NCBI GenBank assembly: GCA_028715585.1
Contig: JAQURN010000083.1
Span: 1-6,044, forward strand
From: Actinomycetota bacterium
GTDB lineage: Bacteria > Actinomycetota > Geothermincolia > Fen-727 > JAQURN01
Direction: 5' to 3'
Length of the DNA stretch: 6,044 nt
The position numbers were made by a program, and so were the translations under genes. Shown here piece after piece: positions 5,135 to 6,044 of the stretch; within the stretch, counting starts at the first letter, position 1; the number at the start of each line of letters is the position of its first letter. The notes beneath the pieces are model-generated. The model saw only the letters and a program-made list of their open reading frames with translations. It had not been told where the DNA came from and ran no database searches.

Positions 5135-6044
5135 ATGCCCGGATTGAAAATTCTTCATACAGCGGATGTTCATCTTGGGGCGAAATTCGACGGGCTCGGC
5201 TCGAAGGGGAATGCCCATCGGAGAAGGCTTCTCGAAACCCTCTTTTGTGTATTTGAAACTGCCGCCCGTGAAAGGGTTGACCTCTTCCTCATAGCGGGAG
5301 ACCTCTTCGACTCCAATGAAGTTTCCAGAAGCCTTGTAAGTCTGGTGGTTTCCCGCTTGAAAGACCTCTGCGCGAAGGGCATCAAGGTTTGCATATCCCC
5401 CGGCACCCACGATTCTTATGACGAGAACTCCATTTACAAGAGTGAGGAGTTCAGTGGGATAGACAACCTTCATGTGTTCGAAAGCGAGAAAATCGAGCCA
5501 GTGGTCTTTCCTGATATTGATTGCACCGTCTATGGAAACGCGAATGCCCACCCCTACACCGAGAAATATCCTCTTCGCCGATTCGAGCCATCTTCACAGA
5601 CCAGGTGGAAAGTGGGAATTCTCCATGCCAGCCTCCTGGCTTTTGCCGAGATTGAAGATACATACATCGTCACTCCTGAGGATATAGCCAAGAGCGGGTT
5701 CGACTATCTTGCGCTTGGTCACTGGCATTCCATGCGCGAGGTTTCGAGTGGCGGAGTTCTATCCTATTATCCTGGTCCCCCCGAGCTCATCAAAATGGAG
5801 AAAGGAGAGCCTGGGAAGGTTCTCGTGGTTGAACTTGGGGAAGAGAGGAGTGTAGAGCCTTTAGAGGTCGGAAAAGCCAGGTTTGAAGAGATTATCCTTG
5901 ATGCGGGTGAGCTCAGGGAGCCATCGAAGATTTACGACTTGATTGAGAAAGAGAAAGACCCGAACAAGATTTTGAGATTGAGAATAGTTGGAACACGAAA
6001 AGGAGAGAGGCTGGACATCGAGTCCATCTCCGAGGCGGCGTCGG
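5135..6044 (+). CDS. Mre11/SbcD-type DNA repair nuclease, metallophosphoesterase domain (3' end outside window)
   Basis: The first 303 residues of a calcineurin-like phosphoesterase of the Mre11/SbcD group; the frame is open to the window edge. Such nucleases pair with a Rad50/SbcC ATPase and use two manganese ions to trim DNA ends and open hairpins during double-strand break repair. Motifs in order: LHTADVHLG (7-15, metal ligands Asp11 and His13), LIAGDLFDS (52-60, Asp56), SPGTHDSYD (88-96, His92), LHASL (His164) and GHWH (195-198, His196 and His198), then YYPGPPELI, typical of SbcD-like proteins. Odd point: the metal-bridging Asn of the GNHD motif is Thr91. I believe GTHD occurs in a bacterial subfamily of these exonucleases, but I cannot confirm it here. 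Residues beyond about 230 begin the capping/DNA-binding region. The expected Rad50/SbcC partner gene could follow just outside. Family assignment is firm; sbcD versus YhaO-like subtype is unresolved. Confidence 0.92.
   Translation, partial: MPGLKILHTADVHLGAKFDGLGSKGNAHRRRLLETLFCVFETAARERVDLFLIAGDLFDSNEVSRSLVSLVVSRLKDLCAKGIKVCISPGTHDSYDENSIYKSEEFSGIDNLHVFESEKIEPVVFPDIDCTVYGNANAHPYTEKYPLRRFEPSSQTRWKVGILHASLLAFAEIEDTYIVTPEDIAKSGFDYLALGHWHSMREVSSGGVLSYYPGPPELIKMEKGEPGKVLVVELGEERSVEPLEVGKARFEEIILDAGELREPSKIYDLIEKEKDPNKILRLRIVGTRKGERLDIESISEAAS

Noticed and set aside
5099..5551. Open frame of 150 codons on the - strand opposite the Mre11-like gene
   Set aside because: The + strand frame carries all phosphoesterase motifs in order across this region, so the antisense frame is not a gene.
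1..6044. Mobile element, CRISPR array, tRNA or rRNA gene, or a defence cluster built around the two nucleases
   Set aside because: No terminal repeats, transposase, repeat-spacer pattern or structured RNA gene was seen. The two nuclease genes belong to housekeeping repair families and lie in different transcription units with ispH between them.

Overview
This window looks like ordinary bacterial chromosome of moderate GC content (about one half by eye). Seven protein genes are visible, two of them cut by the window edges. Three things point to Bacteria: a complete IspH, the last enzyme of the methylerythritol-phosphate isoprenoid route (most archaea use mevalonate instead); strong GGAGGT-type ribosome binding sites, two of them serving TTG starts; and a perfect TATAAT hexamer before the last gene. 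I cannot name the phylum. The mix of acyl-CoA/organic-acid enzymes with DNA-repair nucleases would suit an uncultivated anaerobic or heterotrophic lineage, but that is a guess.

Layout. Positions 2-136 hold the C-terminal end of an unidentified + strand protein. Four bases later comes a long MmgE/PrpD-family protein (141-1814), then endonuclease V (1827-2504) after a 12-base gap. These three run in one direction and probably form an operon. ispH lies on the opposite strand (2522-3391) and converges on the endonuclease V gene, with 17 bases between the stop codons. A 131-base divergent intergenic region separates ispH from a + strand cluster: an alpha-methylacyl-CoA racemase-like member of the CaiB/BaiF family (3523-4716), a small two-helix membrane protein with a zinc ribbon (4732-5070), and, after a 64-base gap with a promoter-like sequence, the first 303 codons of a Mre11/SbcD-type nuclease (5135 to the window end).

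How the genes fit together. The PrpD-family protein and the racemase-like protein both belong to families acting on organic acids or their CoA thioesters, so they may share a branched-acid or substituted-acid pathway; this is inference only. Endonuclease V (deaminated-base repair) and the Mre11-like nuclease (double-strand break processing, normally with a Rad50/SbcC partner, which could lie just beyond the window) are both repair enzymes but sit in separate transcription units. IspH is a housekeeping gene.

I see no clear previously undescribed system, mobile element, CRISPR array or RNA gene. The most interesting details are residue-level departures from family consensus: a Ser where PrpD-family enzymes usually have an active-site His, plus a roughly 75-90 residue insert in the same protein; GTHD instead of GNHD in the Mre11 homologue; VSIGN instead of VSPGH in endonuclease V; and the uncharacterised membrane zinc-ribbon protein next to the nuclease gene.
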